Below are positions 12,301 through 24,600 of a stretch of DNA of 64,000 nt, piece after piece. A model generated the notes under the pieces. The model worked only from the letters and a program-made list of their open reading frames with translations, made no database searches and was not told the DNA's origin. The stretch is from Paragordius varius (lineage: Eukaryota; Nematomorpha). The stretch spans positions 8,370,001-8,434,000 of the forward strand of contig OZ176052.1 of NCBI GenBank assembly GCA_964247055.1, in the 5' to 3' direction. Made by a program: the position numbers and the translations under genes. Within the stretch, counting starts at the first letter, position 1, and the number at the start of each line of letters is the position of its first letter.

Positions 12301-15204
12301 GACTTATATACCAAATGATCGTGCTAAAAGAGTATGTTCCCGCGTTTGGCCCCCGGCCAAAAAACCCGTTTCAAATTCCCCTTTCGTCGCATCGATGACT
12401 AGAATAGCAGCATCGGCTTGTGAAGCGCCTGTTAAAAGAAGTAATTAAAAATGAACACTTTTTGAAAAATATTTTTTTAAAAATCATTCTTTTATTTTTA
12501 TCATTTTCTAAGAAATATTAATATAAACCAGGGTTTTTTAAAGGGCCGCGAGTGATAAAAATACAATTTTACAAAAAATGTTTTTAATTTGTAAATTTAT
12601 TGTTATAAAGAAAAATAACAATCATCGTAGATTAATATATCAGAATTAAGATGGTGAGAATCCACTTTTGTTTTTGAAACTATAATAAAAACATTTCTAT
12701 GAATTTTGTGCAAATTTCTGTATGTTTTAAAACGAATTCTAAATAAATATATTTTCATATGTCAAAAAATTATTTTTTATATTTATTGGGGTCGTTAAGA
12801 AATTCGCAATCATAAATGGGGTCGGGAATTACAGTTTAAGAGGCCCTGATATGAACACATCTTACAATATAAAATTACAATTTAAATTTATTGAAAAATA
12901 AAATATTGCTTAAGTGTTTACTAACAAAAGGTATGAAATCAAATTTAAATATAATATATTTTAAAATGAAATAGCTACCAGATATCATGTTTGGGACAAA
13001 ATCTTTGTGGCCAGGGCTATCTATAAGATCTATTCGTCGATCCTTTAATTTTATGGTTCGATGTGTAATGTCCATTGTTATACCACGATTTCTAATTCGT
13101 TGATGATTTAAATTAATGTAAAAAACAGCATTAATTTATTTATCCAAGTTGAATTATTTAAAAATTTATTATTTTTAAGTATCAACTAAAATTAATCAAT
13201 ATCGATAAGTAACGGATTAAAAAAACTTCTTGAATGATAGTTTTATTTAATAAATTCGTTCAAATGGTTAATCAGGTGAATTTATAAATTCCAAAAAGGT
13301 CTTTAAACAGAACAATCCTAAAAATAAATATAACAATTATCTATGTATTCAAAAATTTCAGTAAATAACCTCTGAATATTTATTACATTAATCAATTCAT
13401 AAAGCGTTTTACATTGCGATATGTATTGCAATTCAATAGAAAAATATTAGACTTACATAAAAACGTACTTTTAATGAATATTTTATATTTAATCCCATAT
13501 ATACACAACAAATATATGAAATCGGTTATAATAACTAAAACAATGTTTAATTTAACATCACTAATAAGTCCTGTAAAAAATATGCAAATAAATAATTTAA
13601 TAGTGCATTTAAAACCCTTTTTATTATCTTATCTTAAAACAACAAGAAAAAATATTTAACATAGTTGTGGATAGAGAAGAAATATTTTAATATAAATTTA
13701 CCGTTCTTCGGTGTTTTCATCAAGAATCCAAGCGTAAGCAAAAGACCCTTTACCAGCTTTTTTAGATTCAGTTTCATTTTTGTGCATAGCCTTTTGACTT
13801 ATCATACCAGTTAAGTATAGCAAGTGTCCAATCAACGTACTTTTTCCCGCATCAACATGACCTAAAATAATAAGTAAAAAGTGAATAAAGTTTAAAAAAT
13901 ATAATAACCATATAGAATCAATTTAAAATATTATTAGCATCGTATAGATAAAAAATAAAATACTTAAGGGGCTATAAATAAATATTACGGTAACGAATGC
14001 TACTATGAACAGATGAACTGGATTTTTAGCTGTCACAAAGAGAAATTTAGAACCGATATAACTTATGACGTTTTAATCCGGCGATTAAATATAAAAAATC
14101 ATATCATTAGCCATTTTAAAAGTGTTTAAAAAACGCCCCTTTGTTTGCATGATCATTTAAAAAACTCATATATTAATCAAACCAAAAAAAAGAGACTCTA
14201 AACTGTATATATTAATCAAACCTATTGTAATCACATTTATACATTCGTCACCCGTTTCTCTGCGTTGATTTAATAAGCTTTCAATTATCTGGGCATTTTT
14301 GACATTATTAAATTTCTGTTTTTGGTTAGATGATGCTGGTTTATTACTACTTATAGATAAAGCGGATATTGGTTTTGCAATGAAGGTTTCGTCGATAGAT
14401 TCAGTCTTAACATTATTTTTGACCATTGATATGTCTGGAGAAGGTAGAACTGTACCCTTTTTAGGGATACTTGATATTTGTTGTGATATATTTTTTACTT
14501 TTTTGTTCGTTGTGTGCAAATTCGATTTTGGATCTATCATAATATTGTAAAAATAAAATGGTAATAATTGTTATTATTTGTTAAAAGTATACCTGAATAC
14601 GAGTATGTTTGTATTAAGGGTTGTATAAAATTAGATATCTTTCTTTTTTCGGGTATTTTATAAATATTAGATATGGATGTGACACAGTCGATTGAATTAT
14701 TAATTAAGTTATAAAAAGTTGAGCAATTATTTTTCTGCATACTAATGGGTAATTTTGGAGGAAAATAAAAATTGTTATCGATATCATGGGAAATATCTTG
14801 CGATAAAAAACGTGAAGTATTAAATTTTTGAGTTTTTTCATGAGTTATATTTTTAGTTTTAATTGATTTCGTTTCTAAAGACGGCAAAGTTTCTTTTTTA
14901 TTATTATTTATATTTATCGGTTTGGTTTTAGGAATAAAAGATGGAAGTTTAGCCAAAGGTGGTAATTTATATTTAAATGCATTTATTTTTCCAGTGTCTT
15001 GATGAGTTTTAAGGATAATATCATCTTAAATACAATGGTAATAATTACCTGTTTTGGGCTTTGGTTTGTTGGGTTTTTGCACATTATCTCCATCTATGTT
15101 TTAAACATGATAAAACCATAAAAATCCAAGCTTTCACCATAATAATCATCATTATAGCCATCTTCATAATCATCCATATCGTAGCTACCTCGATTGCGTG
15201 ACAT
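9381..15204 (-). CDS. HBS1L: HBS1-like translational GTPase, 13 exons
   Basis: HBS1 pairs with Pelota to split stalled ribosomes. Exons: 15117-15204, 15049-15093, 14593-15024, 14222-14533, 13702-13861, 12979-13091, 12312-12428, 11735-11983, 11219-11332, 11082-11159, 10050-10456, about 9860-9967, 9381-9626. Phases agree throughout and give about 822 residues. The acidic, Tyr/Gly-rich start ([13 protein letters not shown]) matches the HBS1 N-terminus. An Asn/Lys/Ser-rich linker follows. The GTPase has G1 GHVDAGKST (about residue 293), RGITMD, G3 DSPGHKDF, G4 NKMD and a G5-like VPVSGL. Domains 2 and 3 follow, ending [16 protein letters not shown], the usual HBS1/eRF3 tail. Introns 1 and 2 are only 23 and 24 nt. 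Later introns hold hAT-derived elements. The donor after exon 12 is ambiguous (9860 or 9866). DSPGH replaces the common DAPGH. Confidence 0.93.
11434..11711. mobile_element. Short hAT-derived element in HBS1 intron, exact 8-bp TSD
   Basis: Starts TAGGGGTGTCCAGC and ends GTTGGACACCCCTG, an inverted pair. The flanking octamer TGTTAAAC is repeated exactly at 11426-11433 and 11712-11719. Subterminal blocks GGCTTCGCGGCGGGCCGCA and GCGGGCCGCAC are shared with copies at 16839, 38012 and 53925. Its right end, inverted, resembles the left end of the larger composite at 18471, which points to a deletion derivative of a hAT transposon. Confidence 0.85.
12529..12848. mobile_element. Second hAT-like short element in HBS1 intron
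   Basis: Ends CAGGGTTTTTTAAA and TTTAAGAGGCCCTG are imperfect inverted repeats. Flanks ATATAAAC (12521-12528) and ATATGAAC (12849-12856) match at 7 of 8 positions, as expected for an old hAT insertion. It has no coding capacity. The ends differ from the 11434 family, so it belongs to another non-autonomous lineage. Confidence 0.7.
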
Positions 15205-15306
15205 GTGGGACCTTCCTTACTTCACTTCCAATATTTTAATGTTGCAATGAAAATACATTTGTTATACAGATGACAAAACAACGAGGTGTGTAATTTTTTA
15301 CCTGTT
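15205..15306. promoter_or_regulatory. Candidate bidirectional promoter, HBS1 / GILT
   Basis: Only 102 bp separate the divergent start codons of the HBS1-like and GILT genes. With no room for two independent upstream regions, both promoters and 5' UTRs must fall here or overlap the coding starts. No TATA-like element stands out against the AT-rich background. Confidence 0.5.
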
Positions 15307-17463
15307 ATGGTTTCTGGCCAATATAACATGTCCCCGGTTGTAAAACTATCCCGTCATAGAGAACGAAAATGTCTTAAGATCTTATTTGCTATTTGCTTAG
15401 TTTTTCTTATCTATGGAACTTATTGGATAATAAGTAGCAGCCGATGTTCTTCTTTTGCATCAAGGGTAAATTTTATTTTTAAATAAAGTTTAATCCCAAA
15501 TGCAATCCTATATCACAGAACCAAAGTAGTAGTCAAACAATGCATATAGAAGTTTATTATGAGGTCCTATGTCCAGATAGTATCAATTTTATCACAAAAC
15601 AACTTTTCCCATTTGCAATGAAACTTAGGGAAGAAAACGAGGCGATTCAAAAAATATTTAAAATAGATCTCTATGCTTTTGGGAAGGCTCAAGTTTGAAA
15701 TCATTTGATAAATATAGGAAATTGGAACCGGAGAAAATTCTACCTTTACTTGCCAGCACGGGATAGATGAATGCATAGGGAATATGTGGCATGTTAATTT
15801 TAAATATATTTATATATAGTCTTGTGCATGGAATCACAATTTTTCAGAATCTAAAGCCGATCCCATATATTTTGTTGGATGCACCATGTCCAAAAATGAT
15901 ATATTTGGTAGTTTTTCTGAGGTACTTATTTATTAAAAAATTTTCAATATTAATATTACAACTGACTCTATTCTAACGATTTATAACTAAGATAAAACTC
16001 GTTTTGTAACGTTTAAAAAATTAATTTATTATATTAATTTTAAAGTATATTTTCCATTTACCCAAAAAATGATTTTGCTGTCTATATGTTTATTTTGGCG
16101 GCTAAATATTTGAAAAATAAATTTTTTTAAATGTAAAAAAAGGAATAATAAACTATCGAAATGTATTTTTTGTTAATACTTAAGAACCGGAATGATTTTG
16201 TGAAATCGTTTTTTAATTAACTATTCAGTGTACGGCACATTATGGGAATTAAAAATCGCACTGAGCAGGCGAGTGTTAAAGCCTTCACATGTCCAGGTAC
16301 AATTTAAGTCACCCTTTAATATAAAAGGAAAAAAGAGACTCTAAACTCTATATTATTATTATTATTAAAAATCAATTAATAAGATATAAAAATCATTGCC
16401 GACAAAATTATTAATTATTTAAATTTTTTCAATTAAAAATTGATACTATATAAAATTTTGGCCACACAAGTTTTTAAAATGAAATTAGTTGGTTTCTACC
16501 GTTAAAAATATTTTTACGTTTGGTCAAAGATTACTAGTAATCGAAAATTCATGTAATAAATTCTATAAGCCATATTAACAATTTAAATATCATTTGTATG
16601 AGTATTATAAAATGATATTATAAAGCCATGATAAAAAAAATGTGTCTCTCTCCACTTATATGCATTAACTATGATTTTGCCCGCTTTTGAAAAATCATGT
16701 CCATATTTTTAAATAATATTTATAACGGTATATTATAAAAGTAAAAAATTGATACTGATTTTATGTAAAACTATATAGAATTAGAATTTTTCATATTTTT
16801 TTCAAAATTGTTATGAAAATAATACCACTGCTAAATACAGGGGTGTCCAACGCAAATGGATTCGCGGGCGCATTTTTGACTTAAAAACTCCGGCGGTCCA
16901 CATTATTTTACACATAATAATGTGAAATGCAAACACAATATAAAAAATTTTTTAGTTCGTAGCAGATTGGAGACTTATCAGAAAAATTGTGTATAAGTTG
17001 CGAATTATATTTTCCAAATTTTTCGTGGGCCGCATTTTGATTAGTTTAAACGTTTTTTATCTGTATATAACATATATTTTAGTTTTTTTTCAAACTCTAA
17101 TCTTTAATTGTACATATATTGCCAACTCTTATAGTGTGCCATGCATGCAAACATTCCCATGGATGAATTGAAAAAATGCGTAAATGGACCTTCAGGACAT
17201 CAATATATGCATATGAATGCGGTCAAAACTTTAACATTACCTCATAAACTTTATTACGTTCCTTGGATTCGGGTTAATGAGGTTATTTACCGTTTTTTAT
17301 CCTATATGCTTCACGTGTGCTTTAAGTTTTTATTTTATAATTGGTTTATTCGCATATATTGTAGGATGATAGTATGAGTACTCGTCACAACATTGAACAC
17401 GATTTATTAGCCTTTGTTTGTGCAATAAAGGTAAAATTGATTTTAAACCCTAATGTATTATAA
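15307..17463 (+). CDS. IFI30: GILT-type lysosomal thiol reductase, 6 exons
   Basis: GILT reduces disulfides of endocytosed proteins in lysosomes. Exons: 15307-15465, 15489-15692, 15718-15792, 15820-15921, 17135-17281, 17365 onward. All junctions are phase 0. The start at 15307 is the first ATG in frame; 15328 is an alternative. A basic N-terminus precedes a hydrophobic segment (LKILFAICLVFLIYGTYWII), which looks like a signal peptide or anchor. The thioredoxin-like core shows EVYYEVLCPDS, a CxxS version of the active site seen in many invertebrate GILTs. The family signature CQHGIDEC follows, then SECAMHAN and a YYVPWIRVNE segment. Introns 1-3 are 23, 25 and 27 nt. The fourth is 1.2 kb with a hAT-derived repeat. 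The 3' end is uncertain: reading on from 17430 gives a stop at 17461-17463, but a further exon is possible. Confidence 0.88.
16839..17046. mobile_element. hAT-derived short element, right end degraded
   Basis: Begins CAGGGGTGTCCAACGCAAAT, followed by GGATTCGCGGGC. It continues to TTTTTCGTGGGCCGCATT near 17040, matching the 11434 family in order and orientation. The right terminal CACCCCTG is not visible. It lies in the fourth intron of the GILT gene, and the fifth exon starts about 90 bp after it. Confidence 0.65.
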
Positions 17464-18462
17464 GGTTTTATATTTAAAGTATGGTTGAGGTCGAAATTGA
17501 TGTAACCAAAATTATTAATCGTATATAATTTTAACATATATTAATCTCATGATAAAAAATAATTATTAAATTTAACTTATATTTAACATAAACGAATTGC
17601 GAAATTTTTAAATTTATGTTAATATATATAAAAATAGCTTTTTTTAGTAGATAAAAATATATTTTTGAAATTAACTTTTGAAATTTTTCTATTTTCTTTT
17701 TTACATTATATTTTTGCATTTATCATACTACTGGTTTTCATAATTGTATGTATAATCGGTCAGAGAGGTTATTATTTTTAACCGGCAATAACCCAATACC
17801 ATATCTATTGTACAAATTAAATATTCCTTTAAATGAATTTAAAAATATGTTATACGATTTTTAAAATATTTATAATTTTTGTATATCGATACAACCAGAC
17901 ATTCGCTGATATGAAAATGTGCCAAAAACCTAACGTATAATGATTCTGCTCAAGCCGAATTATAAATTTAATAATTATTTATGACATTTATATTTATGCA
18001 AATCACGGGTAAAAAATTCCAATTTAATTGTGATATACCCTATTGATTAACCTTATATTTTTAATAATAAATTTATGATGTCTTTTTAATACATATACAT
18101 AAAACATTTCATTAAAAGATTTTTTTCAACAAAGACTCTTCTATGTTGTAAAAATGAATTAATAACTTTTAACCGACGGCTGAAAATAAGGACTTAATCA
18201 ATTTTATTAACAATGATATTTACCACTTGGTAAAGATACTGTAATGTTTAATTTCGTTTAATTGGTCAGACATTTATGGCTACTTTTTTATCACATAATA
18301 TAAAAATTAAATTAGATCCGAGTTTATATGGTTTCACTATTTATCTCAAAAAACAAAAATCTATAAAATTTGGAAAGTTAAAAAATAAATTTTTTATATT
18401 GCCTTTATATTTCATTTTAATTGATCGCTGTTTTGCAGAGTTCTATTTATATACTGTTTATA
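17464..18462. other. AT-rich spacer, no gene seen
   Basis: Spacer between the GILT gene and the nested hAT insertion. It is almost entirely A and T with short direct repeats. No exon-like stretch was recognised. Confidence 0.5.
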
Positions 18463-18470
18463 CATTAGAC

Positions 18471-21449
18471 CAGGGGTGCCTAACAAGCTGGCCGCATGCG
18501 GCCCGACGAAAAATTTTGAAATCCATAATTTACAAAAATATGCTTACAAATTAATAGTAATATTGATATTTCTTAAACAATTTTTTTAAAAAGGTCTATG
18601 TCCGCGACAACTCAAAAAGTGACCGCCTGAAAATATTTTTTTTAAAAAAATTTTATTGATTTTTTTCGGATAGTTGGCTACTTCTGAGCGAATTTAAATT
18701 TAAAATACAAAAAAATACGGTTTAAATTAAAAAAAACGTCTAAGAAAAGGGTGTAAAAAATTATTTTATTAATTATAATTCATATGTTTTGGAGCATTTG
18801 CATTAAAACTTAAAATCAGTCATTTCCCTTGAATATATCAAAACTTTGAGCAAAGCTTATTCATAAATCAGAAGCATAATCGTGAAGTTAGATTTGATTT
18901 GATACACCAAAAGTAGGTTTTTAAAACTTATATTTTAGAATGAGCCAAAAAAAGTTGTACAGATACAAGAAAGATTGGGAGCATGAATACTTTTTTATTA
19001 TGATAAATGAAACATGCACCTGTCTAATATGCAATAGTACTGTTGCTTTGCCCAAAAAGTCAAATATTGAAAGACATTATAGATCTCTGCATCCACATTA
19101 CTCCAAAAACTACCCCTTACAAACTCAAGAACGCAACATTAAAGTAAAGGAATTAAAAGAACAATTATCCGCTTACAAAATAGCATACTTAAATACAACA
19201 AAGACTATAAAAATGCTACGATTGCTTCATTCAAGGTAGCGGAAATACTCATTCGGAACAATAAGCCATTCCAAGATGGTGAAATATTTAAAGAAGCCTT
19301 TATTAGCGCTTGTGATATTTTATTTGAAAATTTTAATAACAAAAATAATATTATGACAGCTATTAAAAGCATAAGCTTATCGAGAAATACCGTTATGCGC
19401 AGGGCTGAAGATATTAGTAATAATCTTGATGAAATTTTACATGAAAATATTAATAACTGTATTTTTTTTCCTTGCAACTCGATGAGTCCACCGATTATGT
19501 TGGAATCGCCCAATTATGCATTTTTATTCGTATGATATTTAGTGATTTATCTGCAAAGGAGGAATTATTAACTATAATACCTCTCCACGAACGAACCAGA
19601 GGGCAGGATATTTTTGATTCTTTTTATAAATTTATCACAGATACGAAACTTCCCATCGTAAAACTCGCATCTATAACTACTGATGGAGCTCCAGCTATGA
19701 TTGGCGTTAACAACGGCTTTATCGCTTTATGTAAAAATCACAGTGCATTTCCCAAGTTCATTGATTACCATTGTATAATCCATAATCAAATTATATGTTC
19801 AAAAGTTTTAAAATACCATCATGTAATGAACCCCTGTTTTAAAATTGTTAACGCCATTCGAACAAAAAGCTTGTCCCGCCGCCAATTTCGAATTTTGTTA
19901 AATGAGTGCGGCGTGGAATATGGAGAACTTTTATTACATACTGATGTAAGGTGGTTGAGTCGTGCCGCATTTTTAATTAGATTTAGGCAAATTTTACCAC
20001 AAATAGAAATTTTTTTAGAGAATTCTAAATTTTCATACCCTGAATTGAAAGATCAAGATTGGCTGCTTGATCTTGCATTTTTATGCGATATCACGGAAAA
20101 ATTGCATAAATTAAACATCCAATTACAAGAAAAGATAAAACAATAATGGATATGATGGGTGCTTTAAAATCTTTTAAGGAAACATTAACAGTAGTAGAAA
20201 CACAATTAAAAAACCGAGATTTAAAACATTTTTTTAATCTGGCAGCGGTGTCTGAAAAAATAGAGAATCTCTCTTATGAAAAATATGCAGATGATATTGG
20301 TCTGCTTATTAATGATTTTGAAAAACGATTTTCATCTATAAATAAACTTGAAGACATCGCTATTTTTTTATCAGGCCCATTTAATAATAATAATAATGTT
20401 GAATATATTGTTCAAAAACTCAGCCACTTTCTTGGTGTACCAAATTTAGCAGAGTTGGAAGAGGAATTAATAAATGTTAAATGCGATATCCATCTAAAAT
20501 CATTAGGATCAGATATATATAAATTTATAAATAAAGATAAATACCCCCATATTTGGAAAACCGCTGCATTATTCAATTCTTTTTTTGGATCAACATATTT
20601 ATGTGAATCGGCTTTTTCAATTATGAATGCTATCAAAACTAAACAGAGTCACAATTAACTAATAAACATTTAGAATCATGTTTGAGAATTGCTTTGACTT
20701 CATTTGAACCTAATTTAGATAAACTTTCTGAATTTTTTCGCAGTCGGGCGTTTTAAATATTTTTTTCTTTATTAAATATGGATGTTTATCGAGTATTTTC
20801 GCTTAGGAAAAAGCCGATTTACTAAAAAATATGTGGATAGAATTAAAACTGATACAATTTTAATGTACTCTTATTTATGTTCAAATTATGGTTCTAAATT
20901 GGAATGCTATTTTTTATTTCTTTTATTTTTTGTATCATAATGTATTCTCCCCTGTAATTTCAAATGCATTGTTTAAATTTTCATATTGTAAAATTTCATA
21001 TAATAGAAATTTAATAAATAAATATTTTGAAGTGTTTTATGTTGGTTAAAAAATTAAGGTAGTTAATAACCCGTTGTCTTTTAATTAAAATTATTTTTGT
21101 ATTTGGTTGATAGATAAAAAAATTACAATTTTAAAATGGTTTAAACAAGTCACTCTAATCTGTAAAGCAGGTATATACATCATTTAAAGTGTTGATTGAG
21201 TTTTTTTGATAAATATTTCTGGGTGACCGCGAACTCTTTTTTTAACAAAAAAGCCAAAAAAAAGCTCGCGACAAAAAAAGTGTGGCCACCCCTGGTCTAT
21301 ATAATTAGCAAGAACTAGAAAAAATTATTATATTATGTGTCCCTTTTACAGTCTTATGTTTGAAATCTAATAAATTATTAATGAATGCTCACATATATAT
21401 ATATATATTGAAAATGCGGCCGGGAAGCCATTTTTGTTGGACATCCCTG
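18471..21449. mobile_element. Nested hAT composite flanked by exact TSD CATTAGAC
   Basis: The octamer CATTAGAC occurs at 18463-18470 and 21450-21457. Outer ends are CAGGGGTGCCTAAC and TTGGACATCCCTG. The left 120 bp and right 100 bp match the short element family of 11434 in inverted orientation. The middle is a separate hAT element, about 18602-21294, whose right end reads GTGTGGCCACCCCTG. Its flanks GTCTATGT (18594) and GTCTATAT (21295) match at 7 of 8 bases. So a hAT transposon landed inside an older short relative. The inner left terminus is eroded: the expected CAGGGGTGGCCAC is not present there. Confidence 0.75.
18940..20756 (+). pseudogene. hAT transposase (ZBED/GTF2IRD2-like), broken
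   Basis: Belongs to the inner hAT element. The N-terminal piece (18940-19239) has a BED-like zinc finger: C-x2-C in TCLICNS, then H-x4-H in IERHYRSLH. The catalytic region (about 19217-20146) includes LDESTDYVG, ITTDGAPAMIG, YHCIIHNQ and HTDVRWLSRA, all characteristic of hAT transposases. The C-terminal dimerisation segment reads IWKTAALFNSFFGSTY (about 20550), with CESAFSIMN after it. Frameshifts near 19200, 19470 and 20650 and a stop near 20144 divide it into four frames. Sequence between breaks is otherwise well kept, so inactivation is fairly recent. It cannot make a full-length transposase as it stands. Confidence 0.88.
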
Positions 21450-21682
21450 CATTAGACCTGTAACATTTGCTTTAAGTAAAATATTTTTGAAAATTGTTAT
21501 AAAAATTAATTTTTACCTCTAGCATATGTTGTTAAAAATATTATGTCAACCATTTAATATTAAAGGATTATTAAGTAAATTTGGTAATATTGAATGTTCA
21601 TAGTTGCAACTTTTTTATATTTGCATAAATAATTTATTTTCATTATGTACATAATATCATTCCAGATACAAATGTAATTTGG

Positions 21683-24600
21683 TTAATATCGCTTTCTTTT
21701 AAATAGTTCAGGTTTCCATTGTAATGGGTGCGTTTCTTCCGTCTAAAAAAATTTGTTAATATATTATTGAATAAATATTATACATACATAATCTGTACTA
21801 ACATTTTATATCAGTATTGAGATTCTTATACGAACGAAAAGGAAAAATCGATTTTATCATTGTTTTTATGTAAAATGATTATTTTAATTTATATAATTTT
21901 TATTGTAAATGCATCAAACACAAATTAGTTTCAGTCAATTGTGTAACTCCCTGTAAAGTAATAGTATCAACAAAAATCAAACTAAAAATCGTGAAAACTA
22001 ATTTATAGAGAGAAAATTACAGCGTCCTCATCTTCTCTGTATAGTTTAATGGTTTTATCGGCCTCAGCTGTGATAAGGCGTGTCCCTGATTTATCAAAAG
22101 TTGTAGCAAAAATTCCAGCCTCACTTTCAATACTACCAGCTTGGGTTGGCGGTTTTAAACGTTGAAAGTTATGCGCAGATTTCCAATCCCAAAAATGTAA
22201 TGTACCATTATCAGCTAATCGATTAAAAAATAATTTTTTTATGAAAAATTTAAATTATAATAATAATTAAAACTATAATATAATATTTGAAAGTTATGCG
22301 CAGATTTCCAATCCCAAAAATGTAATGTACCATTATCAGCTAATCGATTAAAAAATATAAGCATTTTTATATGGAACATATAACAGTAAAAATAAAAATT
22401 ACTAAAAAGACAAATGTCGCAAAAGGTAAGGGACAAACATTTTTTGAAAAAAGGGCATCCATATTTTTTCAGCCTTCATTTTATTAATTATACCCAATCG
22501 TCTTGAGTTGGAAAATAAAAACAAAGAATAACACAATCATATGTAATTTAAAACTGGAATTATATAGTTAATGTGAAAAAAATCAAATATATTTGTCTTT
22601 ATAATGTAATTTTATATTGTATTTCTTTTTCCTCAAACAGAAATAAATGCATACCTCCTGATACCAAAATATTATCTTCATTTATGGAAATGGAATTGAT
22701 GATTGAGTTATGACCACTCATATTTTGCATGAAATCACCTTCTGGTAGAGACCATTGTTTAATATTATCAGAACTTCCGGATGCAAACATATATCTGTAA
22801 AAATAAAATGGGGCTTGAAATTATAAATCATAAAATTACATTTTAAATAAGGTAAAATGAACATTTAATGCAATGAACTCGAACTATTTATATAACAATT
22901 GTAATGCAGAAAGTAAATTTATGTGATAAATTCTTAAAAAATCAATTAAAAAACACTGTTGTTATAGCAAGGTCTTAAAATAATATATTTTTTCGCCTAA
23001 ATAAAAAAAAGTTAGTCAGATAAAACATCATATTAGAATATATTACAATCTAGGGTGTGGGCATAAAGCACGTACACTCTTTTTGTGATGCGTCAAGGTT
23101 GATATACATCGGCCAGAGGCGATATCCCATAATTTGACAGTACTATCATGGCTTCCGGATACAATCTTGAATAAAATAAAAAAAATGGTCAAATGTTTAC
23201 AGATTAAAAATGTTAATCAATCAAAAAAAGAATTTGAATGAAAAAGAACCTGTGGATCAGTAGCTTGCATAAACAACGAACCAATGGTGTTGCTATGCCC
23301 ACTTAATATATGAATACATGCTTTAGTACGCATATCCCACACCTAAAAAATATCGTTGCAAATTATTAAATAAGCACACTTTTATAAAATATCATAATTT
23401 TACAACAATGTGCAGATTAATAAATTACTCTAATTGTAGAATCCCTGCTTCCAGTAGCTAAAACATCGATAGTTGGATGAAGACCCATACAATAAATAGC
23501 ACTCAAGTGTCCATGATAATGTCGAATAACCTAATATAAATAACATTATTTTTAAAACATTATCGCGGATATAAAAAATATGCCATTAAATAGGTTTATT
23601 ACAAAATATGCCGAATCGAATCAAATTACGTTTGAAGAAATACTTTATTATATTCAAGATCCCAACATTTGATTTGTTTGTCCTCACCACACGAGAAAAG
23701 ATATGGTTGACGTGGAGAAACAATGACAGATCGAACGGTAGAAATGTGGCCTGTAAGGGATAATTTCAATGTTCCCGTTGCTAAATCCCATATCTAATTA
23801 GTTAGTTATATTAAAAACATGTACTAAAAAGGATGATAGCTTCCAAAAAACAAACTAACATTTTTAACTCTGTATTATTCAAAATGATTTTCTAAGTGAT
23901 TTTGTATGAGCACAAAAAATCATACCATCGACAACTGTCAATTTTTTAATACTATATGGCCATTATATAACCCAAGAAATTTTTATTTATCTAATACATT
24001 AACCGTTTATTTAGCATTTAAATGCTATTAAGTACCATTGTACAAATCCGTCAAGCCGTTTTAAAAAATATTATTAATTTTATAAAAACCTAAACTTAAA
24101 TTTCATATATTCCTATGCTAAAAAGTAACCTTAATTATTCTATCTGAGGCACCCGTGGCAAACCATTCGTTCCCAGGTTCCACATCAACACAGCGAACCC
24201 ATCCAAAATGACCACTTATGACACGATAAAGTTTCCAGGGTGGATGCCAACTCGGTTTAACTGTCAGCGGAGCTTTAAGCATTTGATTAGCCGCTAAAAT
24301 GTTTGAAGTTTTGGTCAGAGCATCTGTACTGGTAGAAGAAGCAGGATATGCATCGTAAATAGAGGATTGGCCCGATAAATTTTTGGGTTGCACGTTTGTA
24401 CTTTTAACCAGACTTGTTGAGTTTTGGGCTCCTGATGACAAAGTAGGAGGTTTCGCTGGTAAAACAGGCATGGTTGTATGTGATGAATCGATTGATGAAT
24501 CAAATCTAGTTAGTTGTAAAAGCATTTCATTATCAAGTTGCTAATAGAAAATTTAAGTAGCAAGCAACTTGAAAAATAATGGCTACGAAATTTTCAAAAA

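Noticed and set aside
14299-14550. 83-codon plus-strand frame in the HBS1 region
   Set aside because: Antisense to HBS1 exon 4, whose phases join both neighbouring exons.
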